DNA of 32,554 nucleotides from assembly GCA_025449595.1 (NCBI GenBank), contig JANWJC010000155.1:1-32554 (forward strand), in the 5' to 3' direction. Both the position numbers and the translations under genes were made by a program. Positions 18,473-28,082 of this stretch are shown here, one piece after another; the stretch's first letter is position 1; each line of letters opens with the position of its first letter. The stretch comes from Acidobacteriota bacterium. Its GTDB lineage: Bacteria; Actinomycetota; Actinomycetes; S36-B12; CAIYMF01. Below the pieces are notes generated by a model. The model was not told the origin of the DNA. It made no database searches and saw only the letters and a list, made by a program, of their open reading frames with translations.

Positions 18473-18865
18473 GTGACCCAGGAGCGGAACGTGCTCGGAG
18501 CTGAGCTCGAGCCCTGCAGCAGCGATCCGGTGACCGGCTTCTACCGGGACGGCTGCTGCGCCAGCGGGCCGGATGACCTCGGCAGCCACTCGGTGTGCGC
18601 GGTCATGACGGAGGAGTTCCTGACGCACCAGCAACAGGTGGGCAACGACCTGCGTACACCATTGCCGCAGTGGGGGTTTCCGGGACTGGTCCCCGGGGAC
18701 CGCTGGTGTGTCGTCGCCGTGCGTTGGTTGCAGGCGTACGACGCCGGGGTCGCGGCACCTGTGGTACTCGCCTCCACCAACGCCCGTGCGCTGGAGGTCG
18801 TCCCGCTCGGCGCGCTGCAGGAGCACGCAGTCGACGTCCCCGCGGATCCGGGCGCCTTGACCTGA
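18473..18865 (+). CDS. DUF2237 family protein
   Basis: NVLGAELEPCSSDPVTGFYRDGCCASGPDDLGSHSVCAVMTEEFL...GNDLRTPLPQWGFPGLVPGDRWCVVAVRW. Confidence 0.92.
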   Translation: MTQERNVLGAELEPCSSDPVTGFYRDGCCASGPDDLGSHSVCAVMTEEFLTHQQQVGNDLRTPLPQWGFPGLVPGDRWCVVAVRWLQAYDAGVAAPVVLASTNARALEVVPLGALQEHAVDVPADPGALT

Positions 18866-18980
18866 GCCGGCCGGCCACCGCAGCCGCTCGGTGATGACGA
18901 GCCGACGGGCCCTGTGATCTTCGCCGACTCTGCTGCCGACGGCTCGGTCTGCGGGCTAACGTCCTGGCGAGGAGGCATTC

Positions 18981-20600
18981 GTGGGGGTACTGGGGGACGT
19001 TGCCAGGGTTCCGGACGTGCGACGCGTCGAGGTGGGCTGGGCCCTGTGCCTGACCGGCGGGATGATCGCCACCGTCGCGCTCCTCATCTACGCGTTCACC
19101 GCCGGCGGAGCGGCCTTGGTCGCCGCGTTCGCGGTGTCCGAGGCAGTGGTACGAGCCGTGATGTCCTCGGTCACCTCGAGCTTGGGTGACAGGATCGGAC
19201 GGGATCGACTGCTGCGGTGGACGGCCAGCCTCGCTGCCGTCTTCATGGCGCTCGCGGCATTGGCCGCGACGATGGGTGCATCACCTGGCGTGGCGATCGC
19301 GTTGGCCGTGCTGTCCTCAGGGTTTCGAGGTTCCTATCGTCCGCTGCAGGCCGCGATCCTGCCGTGGTTGGTACGCACTCCGGCCGAGCTGACGGCCGCG
19401 AACGTCACCTCGACGATCATGGAGAGCACCGGTCGACTGATCGGCCCCGCGATCGCCGGGGTGGTCCTGCTGGTGTCGAGCGCCCAGGCCGCCATCGCGG
19501 TCGCCGCTGCCTTCATCGCTCTGAGCTGGCTGAGCACGTGGCGGCTCAGAGTGCCCGACCAGTCGCTCGTCGTGCCGGATGACTCGGGCATGACCTGGCG
19601 GGACATATCGGTCGGAGCGCATGCGGTGTGGCAGGTGGGTAGGCCAGGTGGGCTCGCCGTGCTCGCGGTCGCGCAGACCTTCGCACGCGGGGTCCTGACG
19701 GTCGCGCTCGTCGTGTTCGCCCTCGAGGTGCTGCAGCTCGGTGAGGACTCAGTGGGCTGGCTCAACGCCGCGATGGGCCTGGGGGGCCTTCTCGGTGGTG
19801 TGCTCGCGGTATCGCTGGTCCGTATCACCCGGCTGGGTCGTTCGTTCGCCGCGGGTATTGCGCTGTGGGGTGTTCCGTTGCTGTTGCTGGCAGCCGTACC
19901 GCAAACGGCCGTGGCCTATCTGGCTCTGATCGTGATCGGGGTGGGCAACGCGTTCGCGGACGGAGCGATGTACACCCTGCTGCCGCGGTTGGTCGGATCG
20001 CGGATCGCGGGACGAGCCCTGGGAGCCCTTGAGCTGCTGGTCTTCGCCGGGCTCGCGGCGGGGGCTCTGGCAGCCCCGTTGCTCGTTGCCGGCTTGGGTC
20101 CACGCGGCGGATTCCTGGTCGCGGGGACGCTGATCGTCGTGCCGGTGGTGGCGTACGCCAGCCGCTTCGCACGAATAGACCGCACGTTGCCGGCGCCGGG
20201 ACCCGAGCTCGACCTGCTGCGCGGACTGCCGATGTTCCAGCACCTCCCGCTGGTCATCGTGGAGCAACTGGCGGAGAGCCTCGAGGCGCACGAGTACGAA
20301 CGTGGCGACGTCGTCATGCGTCAGGGCGCGCCGGGCGAGCAGTTCCACGTCGTACGTCGCGGCTCGGCGAGCGTGATGGTCGACGGCCGGCCGCGGCCGT
20401 CGCTCGTTGTCGGCGACTGCTTCGGCGAGATCGCGCTGCTGCGCGACATCCCTCGCACCGCCACGGTGATCGCCGGCGAGGATCTGGCGACCCTTGTCCT
20501 CCCGCGCTCGGACTTCCTGTCCGCCGTCACCGGTCACCAGACCAGTGCCGAGCACGGGCACGCACTGGCCCGCCGCCGCCTCGCCGCCGACCCCGACTGA
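18981..20600 (+). CDS. MFS transporter fused to a C-terminal cyclic-nucleotide-binding domain
   Basis: About 12-TM MFS body; C-term GDVVMRQGAPGEQFHVVRRGSASVMVDG...VGDCFGEIALLRDIPRTATVIAGEDLATLVLPRSDFL. Confidence 0.88.
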   Translation: MGVLGDVARVPDVRRVEVGWALCLTGGMIATVALLIYAFTAGGAALVAAFAVSEAVVRAVMSSVTSSLGDRIGRDRLLRWTASLAAVFMALAALAATMGASPGVAIALAVLSSGFRGSYRPLQAAILPWLVRTPAELTAANVTSTIMESTGRLIGPAIAGVVLLVSSAQAAIAVAAAFIALSWLSTWRLRVPDQSLVVPDDSGMTWRDISVGAHAVWQVGRPGGLAVLAVAQTFARGVLTVALVVFALEVLQLGEDSVGWLNAAMGLGGLLGGVLAVSLVRITRLGRSFAAGIALWGVPLLLLAAVPQTAVAYLALIVIGVGNAFADGAMYTLLPRLVGSRIAGRALGALELLVFAGLAAGALAAPLLVAGLGPRGGFLVAGTLIVVPVVAYASRFARIDRTLPAPGPELDLLRGLPMFQHLPLVIVEQLAESLEAHEYERGDVVMRQGAPGEQFHVVRRGSASVMVDGRPRPSLVVGDCFGEIALLRDIPRTATVIAGEDLATLVLPRSDFLSAVTGHQTSAEHGHALARRRLAADPD

Positions 20601-20620
20601 CCCCGCCCCCGACCCGACGC

Positions 20621-20689
20621 ACGTCACTCACGCTGTTGTCGTTTCAAGCCCTCGACCTGGCCCCGAAACGACAACACCGCAAGTGACGT
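20621..20689. repeat. long imperfect inverted repeat between convergent genes (possible bidirectional terminator)
   Basis: acgtcactcacgctgttgtcgtttc (20621-20645) versus gaaacgacaacaccgcaagtgacgt (20665-20689): 22/25 complementary, 19-nt loop. Confidence 0.8.
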
Positions 20690-20705
20690 CAATGTGGGGA
20701 GCTGA

Positions 20706-21458
20706 TCATTCGGTGGAGATGTCGACGCTGCTCGCAGTGACGGTCACAACACCATTCATCTCGGACAGTGCGACCGCCAGATCGGTCACCGAGCCACGGC
20801 CTTGCACGTGCAGCTGGACCGTCACATCGCGCGGCCCACCTCTCGTATCGTTGTCCTTTGCCTTGCCCGTCTCATGTTCTCCCCTGTCGGTGGACACCTG
20901 ACTGACCGTGAAGCCTTGTTCGGTGCAGTACGCGAGGACTCGACGCAGCACGCCTTCGCCGTCGTGGTAGGTCATGGACAACGGAGATGGCGAGTACCTC
21001 GAGTTCGGCAGCCTCGGCGCGATAGCTGTGTAGCCGGAGACGACCAGGAAGTGCCCCACGGTCGCCGCGACAGCCAGGACAGGTAGCGAGGCACCGGCCG
21101 CCATGCCCACCGCCGCCGTCAGCCAGACGACCGACGCCGTGGTCAGACCGCGGACGGAATCACGCCTGACGAAGATCAGCCCACCACCGATGAACCCGAT
21201 GCCTGTCACGATCTGCGCCGCAACCCGCGACGGGTCAACATCGACATGCAGGCCGAGCACGTCGGTGAAGCCGTACTTCGAGACCAGGACGATCAAGGCG
21301 GCGCCGAGCCCGACGATGGTGTGGGTCCGAACGCCGGCGCTCTTTTGTCGGAACTCGCGTTCCAGGCCGATAAGCGAACAGAGCACCATTGCCAGGGCAA
21401 GGTCCCCGAGCTGTTCCCACCCTTGCCCGAACGGCTCACCGATCGCAGCCAGCAGCAT
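20706..21458 (-). CDS. MgtC/SapB family membrane protein
   Basis: LALAMVLCSLIGLEREFRQKSAGVRTHTIVGLGAALIVLVSKYGF...IVTGIGFIGGGLIFVRRDSVRGLTTASVVWLTAAVGMAAG. Confidence 0.93.
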   Translation of the reverse strand: MLLAAIGEPFGQGWEQLGDLALAMVLCSLIGLEREFRQKSAGVRTHTIVGLGAALIVLVSKYGFTDVLGLHVDVDPSRVAAQIVTGIGFIGGGLIFVRRDSVRGLTTASVVWLTAAVGMAAGASLPVLAVAATVGHFLVVSGYTAIAPRLPNSRYSPSPLSMTYHDGEGVLRRVLAYCTEQGFTVSQVSTDRGEHETGKAKDNDTRGGPRDVTVQLHVQGRGSVTDLAVALSEMNGVVTVTASSVDISTE

Positions 21459-21580
21459 TCGACGGAACCTCCAGCAGTGGCTCTGATCGCCGACGGTGAC
21501 AGCGCGTACTCGTGCGCGAAGACTACGACCTAGCACGTCGGCCGGTGCGAGGGTACTCCCCTGTGCCCCGAGTCGAGTCC

Positions 21581-21600
21581 TTGACTGACTGTTCAGTCTA
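21581..21600. promoter_or_regulatory. candidate TetR-family operator, site 1 (TTGACTGACTGTTCAGTCTA)
   Basis: Dyad GACTGA-CTGT-TCAGTC immediately upstream of the FAD oxidoreductase at 21616. Confidence 0.8.
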
Positions 21601-21615
21601 TGCGAGCGTCGCGGA

Positions 21616-22821
21616 ATGGCCGGTCCTTCCTCCCACACCGCAGACGCCGTCGTTGTAGGGGGTGGAACGGTCGGCGCGTGGTGCGCCTGGTTCCTGGCTC
21701 GGGAGGGTCTGGAGCATGTGGTCGTACTCGACGAGGACACCCTCGGTCGCGGCGCCAGCAGCCGCGCGGCCGGAATGGTGCGAGCCCAGGGTGGGACCGA
21801 GATCGGGGTCCGACTTGGCATCTGGTGTCGGGATTTCTACTCCCAGCAGTACGAAACCACCGGGATCGACTCCGGGTTCGTGAAGCAGGGCTACTTCATG
21901 CCGGCGTTCTCGGCGGCGGAGGTGGCCACGGCGCACGAGCGCATCGCGATGCAGCAGCGGCTCGGCCTCGACGTCAGGTGGGTCGAGCCGGACCAGGTCG
22001 ACGCGATGAACCCGTCACTGGCGCCCGGCAGCACGATGGGGGCGTCGTACTCCCCGACCGACGGTTACGTCGACCCGCCGCGGAACGTGCTGGCGTACAC
22101 CGCGGCACTGCTCGGTGCCGGTATCGATATCCGCGAGCGCACCAGGTTCACCGGGCTTGTCACCGAAGGTGCCCGGGTGGTCGGAGCGAAGACCAGTGCC
22201 GGGACGATCTCCACCGACCGCGTGGTGCTCGCCGGTGGTACCAGGATGGCCGACCTCGGGGCAATCGTCGGCGCCCGGATCCCGGTCGGTCGCGTACGGC
22301 ACCAGGTCGCCGTCACCTCACCGCACCCCGACCTCGCCGCGAGCCGGCTGCCGATGTTCTTCGACCTTGTCTCCGGGATCTACTGGCGCCCCGAGGAGGG
22401 CGGGCTGCTGTGGGGGATGAGCAACCCGGAGGAGTCCCCCGGCCGTTCCACTGGTTTCGACTGGGCGTACTACGAGTCGATCCGCAGGCGGATGGCCGAG
22501 CTGGTCCCGGTCACGGGGCGGATCGGTGTCGCGAAGACGTGGGCGGCCACCATCGAGTTCACCCCGGACCATCTTCCGGTGCTGGGTCCGGTGCGTACCA
22601 GTGACGGACCGATCGCCGGCGCCACGATCGCGTCCGCCTGCGGGCACGGGATGATGTGGGGGCCAGCCGTGTCCCGGGTCGCGGCCGATCTGGCCCTGCG
22701 CGGCAGCACCGATCTCGTCGACGTCACCGACCTCGGGATCGACCGTTTCGACTCCGAGGGGCGCAGCAAGCTTGCTGCCGACCCGATCGCGCTGCCGTTC
22801 CCGGAGCGGGCCACTGCCTGA
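21616..22821 (+). CDS. FAD-dependent oxidoreductase (DAO family, sarcosine/dimethylglycine oxidase-like)
   Basis: ADAVVVGGGTVGAWCAWFLAREGLEHVVVLDEDTLGRGASSRAAGMVRAQGG; C-term VAKTWAATIEFTPDHLPVLGPV...GATIASACGHGMMWGPAVSRVAADL. Confidence 0.9.
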   Translation: MAGPSSHTADAVVVGGGTVGAWCAWFLAREGLEHVVVLDEDTLGRGASSRAAGMVRAQGGTEIGVRLGIWCRDFYSQQYETTGIDSGFVKQGYFMPAFSAAEVATAHERIAMQQRLGLDVRWVEPDQVDAMNPSLAPGSTMGASYSPTDGYVDPPRNVLAYTAALLGAGIDIRERTRFTGLVTEGARVVGAKTSAGTISTDRVVLAGGTRMADLGAIVGARIPVGRVRHQVAVTSPHPDLAASRLPMFFDLVSGIYWRPEEGGLLWGMSNPEESPGRSTGFDWAYYESIRRRMAELVPVTGRIGVAKTWAATIEFTPDHLPVLGPVRTSDGPIAGATIASACGHGMMWGPAVSRVAADLALRGSTDLVDVTDLGIDRFDSEGRSKLAADPIALPFPERATA

Positions 22822-22830
22822 GCGCCGTCA

Positions 22831-22866
22831 CCGGACCGCCCACTGCCTGGGCGGTGGGCGGTCCGG
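22831..22866. terminator. hairpin between convergent oxidoreductase genes
   Basis: ccggaccgcccactgc-ctgg-gcggtgggcggtccgg: 16-bp stem with one non-Watson-Crick position. Confidence 0.75.
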
Positions 22867-22886
22867 GTGGATCGAGCGCGAGGAGG

Positions 22887-24536
22887 CTAGCGGGCTTGGC
22901 GCTCCGGCAGGCGCAGCTTCTGACGGCGGCCCTGTGCCTTCTTGTCCGCGATCGCGGCCTTGGCGGCCTGCATGCCGGGGATGCCGCAGACCCCGCCACC
23001 GGCGTGGGTGGCTGAGCTCGCGTTGTACAGCCCCGCGATCGGCGTGCGGTAGTCGGCGTAGCCCGGGGCCGGCCGCATGTGGAACAGCTGCTCGAGCGAG
23101 AGCTCGCCGTGGAAGATGTTGCCGCCGATGAGCCCGTACTCCTGCTCGAGCTGGTGCGGGCCCAGGATGTCGCGGTGCAGGATCGACTTCGCGAAGCCGG
23201 GCGCCACGTCGTCGTACAGGGCGATGAGCCGGTCGGCGTACGCCTCGAGCTCCTCGGTGTGCGGCTCGAGGTTCCAGTCGTGGGGTACGTACTGCGAGAA
23301 CATCGACATGACGTGGGTGCCTTCCGGGCACAGCGTCTTGTCCATCGTCGAGGGGATGACGGTGTCGCTGAACGGTGCCGTCGAGGCTTTGCCCTCCCGG
23401 GCCTCCTGGAACGCCCGCTCGATGAACTCCATCGACGGTGCCATGTCGATCGAGCCGGTGTGGTGGTCCTGCTGGTTGTGACCGGGGTCCGCCGTGAAGC
23501 TGGGCAGCTCGGACAACGCGAGGTTGATCTTCACGACGCCGCTGCGGGTCTTCCACCGCTCGATGTCGGTGACGAAGTCCGCGGGCAGCTCCTCACGCGG
23601 GATGTGGTCCAGGAACGCCGTCTTCGGGTGCAGGCTCGTGACGACGACCGGGGCCCGCAGCTCGTCGCCGTTGTCGAGCACCGCGCCGAGGACTCGGCCG
23701 TTCTCGACGATCAGCCCGGCGACCTTCGCGTGGGTACGTACCTCGGCACCCACGCTCTCCGCGGAGCGCCGGATGGCGTCCGCGACCGCGCCCTGGCCAC
23801 CCTCGGCGTAGCCCCAGCTGCCGAGCTGTCCGTCGCCGACGTCGCCGATGGAGTGGTGTGCCATGACGTACGCGGTGCCCGGCTCGTACGGACCGGCCCA
23901 CGTGCCGATCACGCCGTTGACCGAGAGGGCGCCCTTGACCTGCGGTGACTCGAACCAGTCGTCCAGCAGGTCACCGATGCTCATGGTCATCAGCCGGGTC
24001 ACGTCGCCGATGGTGCGTACGTCCAGACCGCGGTGCGCCCACGCCAGCCGTACGGTGGCCGCGAGGTCCGCGGGACGCTGCGAGCCGATCTTCGGCGGGA
24101 CCTGCAGCAGCAGCGGCCCGAGCACGTCGGCCATCCCGCTGAGCCACGCGTTGTACTTGCCCATCGCGTCCGCATCGCGCTTGGACCACTTCGCGAACTC
24201 GTCGTAGGTGCGCTTGGGGTCCCCGTCGTCGATGAGGATCGAACCGCCCTCGGGGAATGCCCCGTAGTACGGGCCCATCGGGAACACCTTGTAGCCGAAT
24301 CGTTCCAGCTGCAGGTCCTGCAGGATCGTGGGCGGCATGAGGCTCATGACGTACGACAGCCGCGTCACCTTGAACTCCGGGGCGTCCGGCCAGGGGCTGT
24401 CGGTCGTCGCCGCGCCGCCGGTCTTGTGGCGACCCTCGAGAACGACGGTCCGGGCGCCGGTCTTGGCGAGGTACGCCGCCGCGACCAGTCCGTTGTGCCC
24501 GCCGCCTACAACGATCGCGTCGTAATTCGAAGTCAT
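22887..24536 (-). CDS. NAD(P)/FAD-dependent oxidoreductase (COG1233, phytoene-desaturase/PYROXD2-like)
   Basis: NYDAIVVGGGHNGLVAAAYLAKTGARTVVLEGRHKTGGAATTDSPWPDAPEFKVTRLSYVMSLMPP...; C-term GLYNASSATHAGGGVCGIPGMQAAKAAI. Confidence 0.92.
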   Translation of the reverse strand: MTSNYDAIVVGGGHNGLVAAAYLAKTGARTVVLEGRHKTGGAATTDSPWPDAPEFKVTRLSYVMSLMPPTILQDLQLERFGYKVFPMGPYYGAFPEGGSILIDDGDPKRTYDEFAKWSKRDADAMGKYNAWLSGMADVLGPLLLQVPPKIGSQRPADLAATVRLAWAHRGLDVRTIGDVTRLMTMSIGDLLDDWFESPQVKGALSVNGVIGTWAGPYEPGTAYVMAHHSIGDVGDGQLGSWGYAEGGQGAVADAIRRSAESVGAEVRTHAKVAGLIVENGRVLGAVLDNGDELRAPVVVTSLHPKTAFLDHIPREELPADFVTDIERWKTRSGVVKINLALSELPSFTADPGHNQQDHHTGSIDMAPSMEFIERAFQEAREGKASTAPFSDTVIPSTMDKTLCPEGTHVMSMFSQYVPHDWNLEPHTEELEAYADRLIALYDDVAPGFAKSILHRDILGPHQLEQEYGLIGGNIFHGELSLEQLFHMRPAPGYADYRTPIAGLYNASSATHAGGGVCGIPGMQAAKAAIADKKAQGRRQKLRLPERQAR

Positions 24537-24570
24537 CCCAGGTTCCTTTGACAGGGCAACGGCGGTACCG

Positions 24571-24590
24571 TTGACTGACTGTTCAGTCTA
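24571..24590. promoter_or_regulatory. candidate TetR-family operator, site 2 (TTGACTGACTGTTCAGTCTA)
   Basis: 20/20 identical to site 1; lies in the divergent region between 22887-24536(-) and tetR(+). Confidence 0.85.
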
Positions 24591-24680
24591 AGCGTCGACA
24601 CACCCCGGGACAAGGGTGGATCCGTAGCGACGTGAGGACGTGACCGGTGGAGCGAGGGCTCCGCGACCCGACGAGGAGCG

Positions 24681-25394
24681 ATGACCGCCGAACCGCGTGA
24701 GACCTCAGCGCAGGACGAACGCCGCGAACAGATGCTCGAAGCCGCCGTCGAGGTCATCTGCGAGCGTGGTTTCGCCGAGACGCGCATCGCCGACGTGGCG
24801 ACCCGGGCCAACGCGAGCCCCGCGCTCGTCATCTACTACTTCGGCACCAAGGACGGCCTGCTCACCGCCGCGTTCCGGCACTCGGAGGAGAAGTTCTACC
24901 GCAGCACCGCTTCGCTGATGGCTACCCAGCCCGACGCCGCGACGAAGCTCGAGACGCTGGTGCGGGTCACGTGCGTCAAGCAGGGGCGCGACGAGGTCCC
25001 TGGAGCGTGGGGGCTGTGGCTCGACCTGTGGGTGCAGGCGTTCCGCCACCCGGCGCTGTCGAAGGACCGTGCTGTCTTCGATCGGCGGTGGACGGCCACG
25101 ATCGGGGACGTCGTGCGCGAGGGGCAGCAGACGGGGGAGTTCGGCGAGATCGACGTCGAGAACTTCGCGATCGCCTTCGCTGCCCTGATGGACGGCTTGT
25201 CGATCCAGGTGGCGCTCGACGACGAGATCGTCGACTCGACGCGGGCACTGGCGGTGGCGATGGGCTTCGCCGCCGGCGCTCTCGGGTTCACGTGGGCATC
25301 GACTGACCGACCCGGTGCGGGCGGCACGCGGAAGCGCAAGTCCGCGCAGCGGACGGTCAGCGTCGCGTCCACGCCGCCCCGTTCAGCTCGCTGA
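24681..25394 (+). CDS. TetR/AcrR family transcriptional regulator (BetI-like)
   Basis: RREQMLEAAVEVICERGFAETRIADVATRANASPALVIYYFGTKDGLLTAAFRHSEEKFY (HTH); TetR C-terminal domain. Confidence 0.93.
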   Translation: MTAEPRETSAQDERREQMLEAAVEVICERGFAETRIADVATRANASPALVIYYFGTKDGLLTAAFRHSEEKFYRSTASLMATQPDAATKLETLVRVTCVKQGRDEVPGAWGLWLDLWVQAFRHPALSKDRAVFDRRWTATIGDVVREGQQTGEFGEIDVENFAIAFAALMDGLSIQVALDDEIVDSTRALAVAMGFAAGALGFTWASTDRPGAGGTRKRKSAQRTVSVASTPPRSAR

Positions 25395-26543
25395 CGCCAC
25401 CTTCGCCTCGTCGCCCTCCGCGAGGTCGGCGTCCTCGTCGGCCGGGGCGACCGGGCGGGTGTCGGCCGGCAGCAGCCGGGCTGCCTCGGGCGCGATGTAG
25501 GCCTTCACCGGGCTGCCTGGTTCGTACGTCGTGGCGGTCGGGCCGAGCGTGTTGGTCACGGCCGCCAGCAGCGTCTGCCCGTCGGGGAGCCGAACCACGA
25601 CGTGGGTGGTCGGTCCGAGGAAGACGACCCGGTCGATCAGCCCGGTGAACGCGCTCGTCCCGGCAGGCTGCTCGCTGTCGAGGCTGCCGAGCCGTACCTG
25701 CTCCGGGCGTACGACCACTTTGGCCGGGCCGGGAGGGCACTCGCCGAGGGCGCGCAGGTGGTAGCTGCCCAGGGTGCAGTCCGTCGTCGCCCCCTCCCGT
25801 CCGTGCACCTCGACGTCGACGACGTTCGCGGAGCCGAGGAAGCCGGCGACGTAGGCACTCGCGGGAGCGGAGTAGACCTCCTCGGGAGGTCCGCTCTGCT
25901 CGATCAGCCCCTCCGCCAGCACCGCCAGCCGGTCCGACATCGTGAGGGCTTCCTCCTGGTCGTGCGTCACGTAGACGAACGTGATGCCGACCGACTTCTG
26001 GACCAGCTTGAGCTCGATCTGCAGCTCCTTGCGCAGCTTGGCGTCCAGCGCGCCCATCGGTTCGTCGAGCAGAAGCACGGCGGGGTTGAGCACGAGCGCG
26101 CGGGCGAGGGCGACGCGCTGCTGCTGACCTCCGGAGAGCTGAGCGGGGCGCCGGGCCTTGAACCCGACCATGCGCACCAGCTCGAGCGCCTCGCCGACCC
26201 GGCGTTTGACCTCGGCCTTGGAGCTCTTCTGGTACCTCAGGCCGAACTCGACGTTGTCCCAGACCGAGAGGAAGGGGAACAGTGCGTACGTCTGGAACAC
26301 CGTGTTGACCGGCCGCTGGTTCGGGGGCAGGGGGACCAGGTCCACGCCGTCGAGGCGGATCTCGCCCTCGTCGGGGCGCTCGAAACCGGCGATCATGCGC
26401 AGGGTCGTGGTCTTGCCGCAGCCTGAGGGGCCCAGCAGGGAGAAGAACTCGCCCGCCTCGATGTCCAGGTCGATGCCGCGTACCGCCGGCTCATCGCCGT
26501 AGGACTTCTTCAGCCCGGACAGCCGAATCGCACCACCGGTCAC
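25383..26543 (-). CDS. polyamine-type ABC transporter ATP-binding protein (PotA-like)
   Basis: Walker A GPSGCGKTT, signature LSGGQQQR, Walker B VLLLDEP, H-loop YVTHDQEEALTMSDR, C-terminal TOBE-like domain. GTG start at 26543; the ORF-track extension runs through operator site 3. Confidence 0.95.
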   Translation of the reverse strand: MTGGAIRLSGLKKSYGDEPAVRGIDLDIEAGEFFSLLGPSGCGKTTTLRMIAGFERPDEGEIRLDGVDLVPLPPNQRPVNTVFQTYALFPFLSVWDNVEFGLRYQKSSKAEVKRRVGEALELVRMVGFKARRPAQLSGGQQQRVALARALVLNPAVLLLDEPMGALDAKLRKELQIELKLVQKSVGITFVYVTHDQEEALTMSDRLAVLAEGLIEQSGPPEEVYSAPASAYVAGFLGSANVVDVEVHGREGATTDCTLGSYHLRALGECPPGPAKVVVRPEQVRLGSLDSEQPAGTSAFTGLIDRVVFLGPTTHVVVRLPDGQTLLAAVTNTLGPTATTYEPGSPVKAYIAPEAARLLPADTRPVAPADEDADLAEGDEAKVASAS

Positions 26544-26656
26544 ACGACACTCCTCTTCGGGGGGCACGCTCGAGCGGGAGCGCACTCCCGGGAAGCTGGC
26601 GCCATTGTGCCCCGACCGCCCACATGGTCGAGGAGATTTCAGATGTGTTGCGAAGG

Positions 26657-26676
26657 TTGACTGAGCGTTCAGTCTA
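26657..26676. promoter_or_regulatory. candidate TetR-family operator, site 3 (TTGACTGAGCGTTCAGTCTA)
   Basis: 18/20 identical to sites 1 and 2, with both dyad arms perfect; divergent region between potA-like(-) and potD-like(+). Confidence 0.85.
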
Positions 26677-26777
26677 AGCAACCATCACCGCAACGGGCAA
26701 GGACTTGGCGGTGCCGGCGCCTTGCCAGCAGGCGCCGCGTGCGAGCGTCCGTCAACAGATCACGTCGCGGAGGACCA

Positions 26778-28079
26778 ATGCCAGACCAGACAGTCGACAA
26801 TCCTGACGAGTCGCGCGCGCATCGCTTCGTACGCCCGCCGCTGAGCCGCCGCAGCTTCCTGCAGCGCAGCGCCGTCGCCGGACTGGGAGCTGCGTCGCTC
26901 GTCGCCTTCCTCGACGCGTGCGCAAGCTCCAACATCAACGGGGCTACGCCCTCGGGCAGTCCCGGCCTGCAGATCGCCACGCCGACGAACCCGGTCCTGT
27001 GGCCCATCAGCGCGGACAACCCGGTCATCGCCGCAGGACAGAAGCCGGAGCAAGGAGGGGTGCTCCAGCTGTACAACTACGCCGACTACATCGACCCGAA
27101 CGCGGTCAAGTCGTTCGAGAAGAAGTACGCCGCGTACAACGTGAAGGTGCAGATCTCGACGTTCAACGACACCGACGAGGCCATGACCAAGATCAGGGCC
27201 GGCAGCGTGCCCTATGACATGTACTGGCCGAGCTATGACCAGATCAGCCGGCTCGTGAACGGCAAGCTGGTCCGCCCGCTGCAGCAGTCGTACATCCCGA
27301 ACATCAAGAACGTCTGGCCCTCCTTCGAGAACCCGTGGTACGACCAGCAGTGGCGCTACACCGTGCCCTACACCGTCTACACGACCGGGATCGGCTGGCG
27401 CAGCGACCAGGTCAAGCAGGACATCGGGGGGCTGAGCAACCCGTACGCGTCGCTGTGGGATCCGCAGTACCGCGGCAAGACAGCCGTCATCGACGACTGG
27501 CACACGGCGATGATGCTGCCGCTTCTCAAGGCCGGCGGCACCGACATGAACGTCACGGATCCAGCTCAGATCCAGGAGATCGGCACCCAGCTCACTGCCA
27601 TGCAGGCAGCGACCAAGCCGCGGGTGACGATCACCATGTACAACGACATCTCCACCGGCCAGCTCGGTCTGAGCCAGTTCTGGTCCGGGGACATGGTCAA
27701 CGCCGTGTCGTACCTGCCCAGCGGGCAGAGCCCGAAGGTCCTGAACTACTGGTTCCCGCCGGACGGCAAGGGATCGGTCGACAACGACCTCATGGTGATC
27801 TTGGCGAAGGGCAAGTGTCCCGTCCTGGCACACCTGTTCATCGACCACATGCTTGACACCACCACGGCCCTCGGGAACTTCTCCTACATCGGATACCAGC
27901 CGCCGCAGAACTCCATCAACCCCTCACAGCTGGTGAGTGACGGCTACCTGCCGGCGAACCTGGCCTCGTGCACCGTGCTGCCGGAGTACTTCGACGTAGG
28001 GTTCCGGCTGCTCGAGATGTCGCCGAGTGTCACGGCCCTGTGGCAGCAGCAGTGGCAGAAGTTCAAGGCCGGAGGCTGA
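26778..28079 (+). CDS. ABC transporter substrate-binding lipoprotein (PotD-like), Tat-type signal
   Basis: LSRRSFLQRSAVAGLGAASLVAFLDACASS (twin Arg plus lipobox); LQLYNYADYIDPNAVKSFEKKY...VQISTFNDTDEAMTKIRAGSVPYDMYWPSYDQISRLV. Confidence 0.92.
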   Translation: MPDQTVDNPDESRAHRFVRPPLSRRSFLQRSAVAGLGAASLVAFLDACASSNINGATPSGSPGLQIATPTNPVLWPISADNPVIAAGQKPEQGGVLQLYNYADYIDPNAVKSFEKKYAAYNVKVQISTFNDTDEAMTKIRAGSVPYDMYWPSYDQISRLVNGKLVRPLQQSYIPNIKNVWPSFENPWYDQQWRYTVPYTVYTTGIGWRSDQVKQDIGGLSNPYASLWDPQYRGKTAVIDDWHTAMMLPLLKAGGTDMNVTDPAQIQEIGTQLTAMQAATKPRVTITMYNDISTGQLGLSQFWSGDMVNAVSYLPSGQSPKVLNYWFPPDGKGSVDNDLMVILAKGKCPVLAHLFIDHMLDTTTALGNFSYIGYQPPQNSINPSQLVSDGYLPANLASCTVLPEYFDVGFRLLEMSPSVTALWQQQWQKFKAGG

Positions 28080-28082
28080 TCG

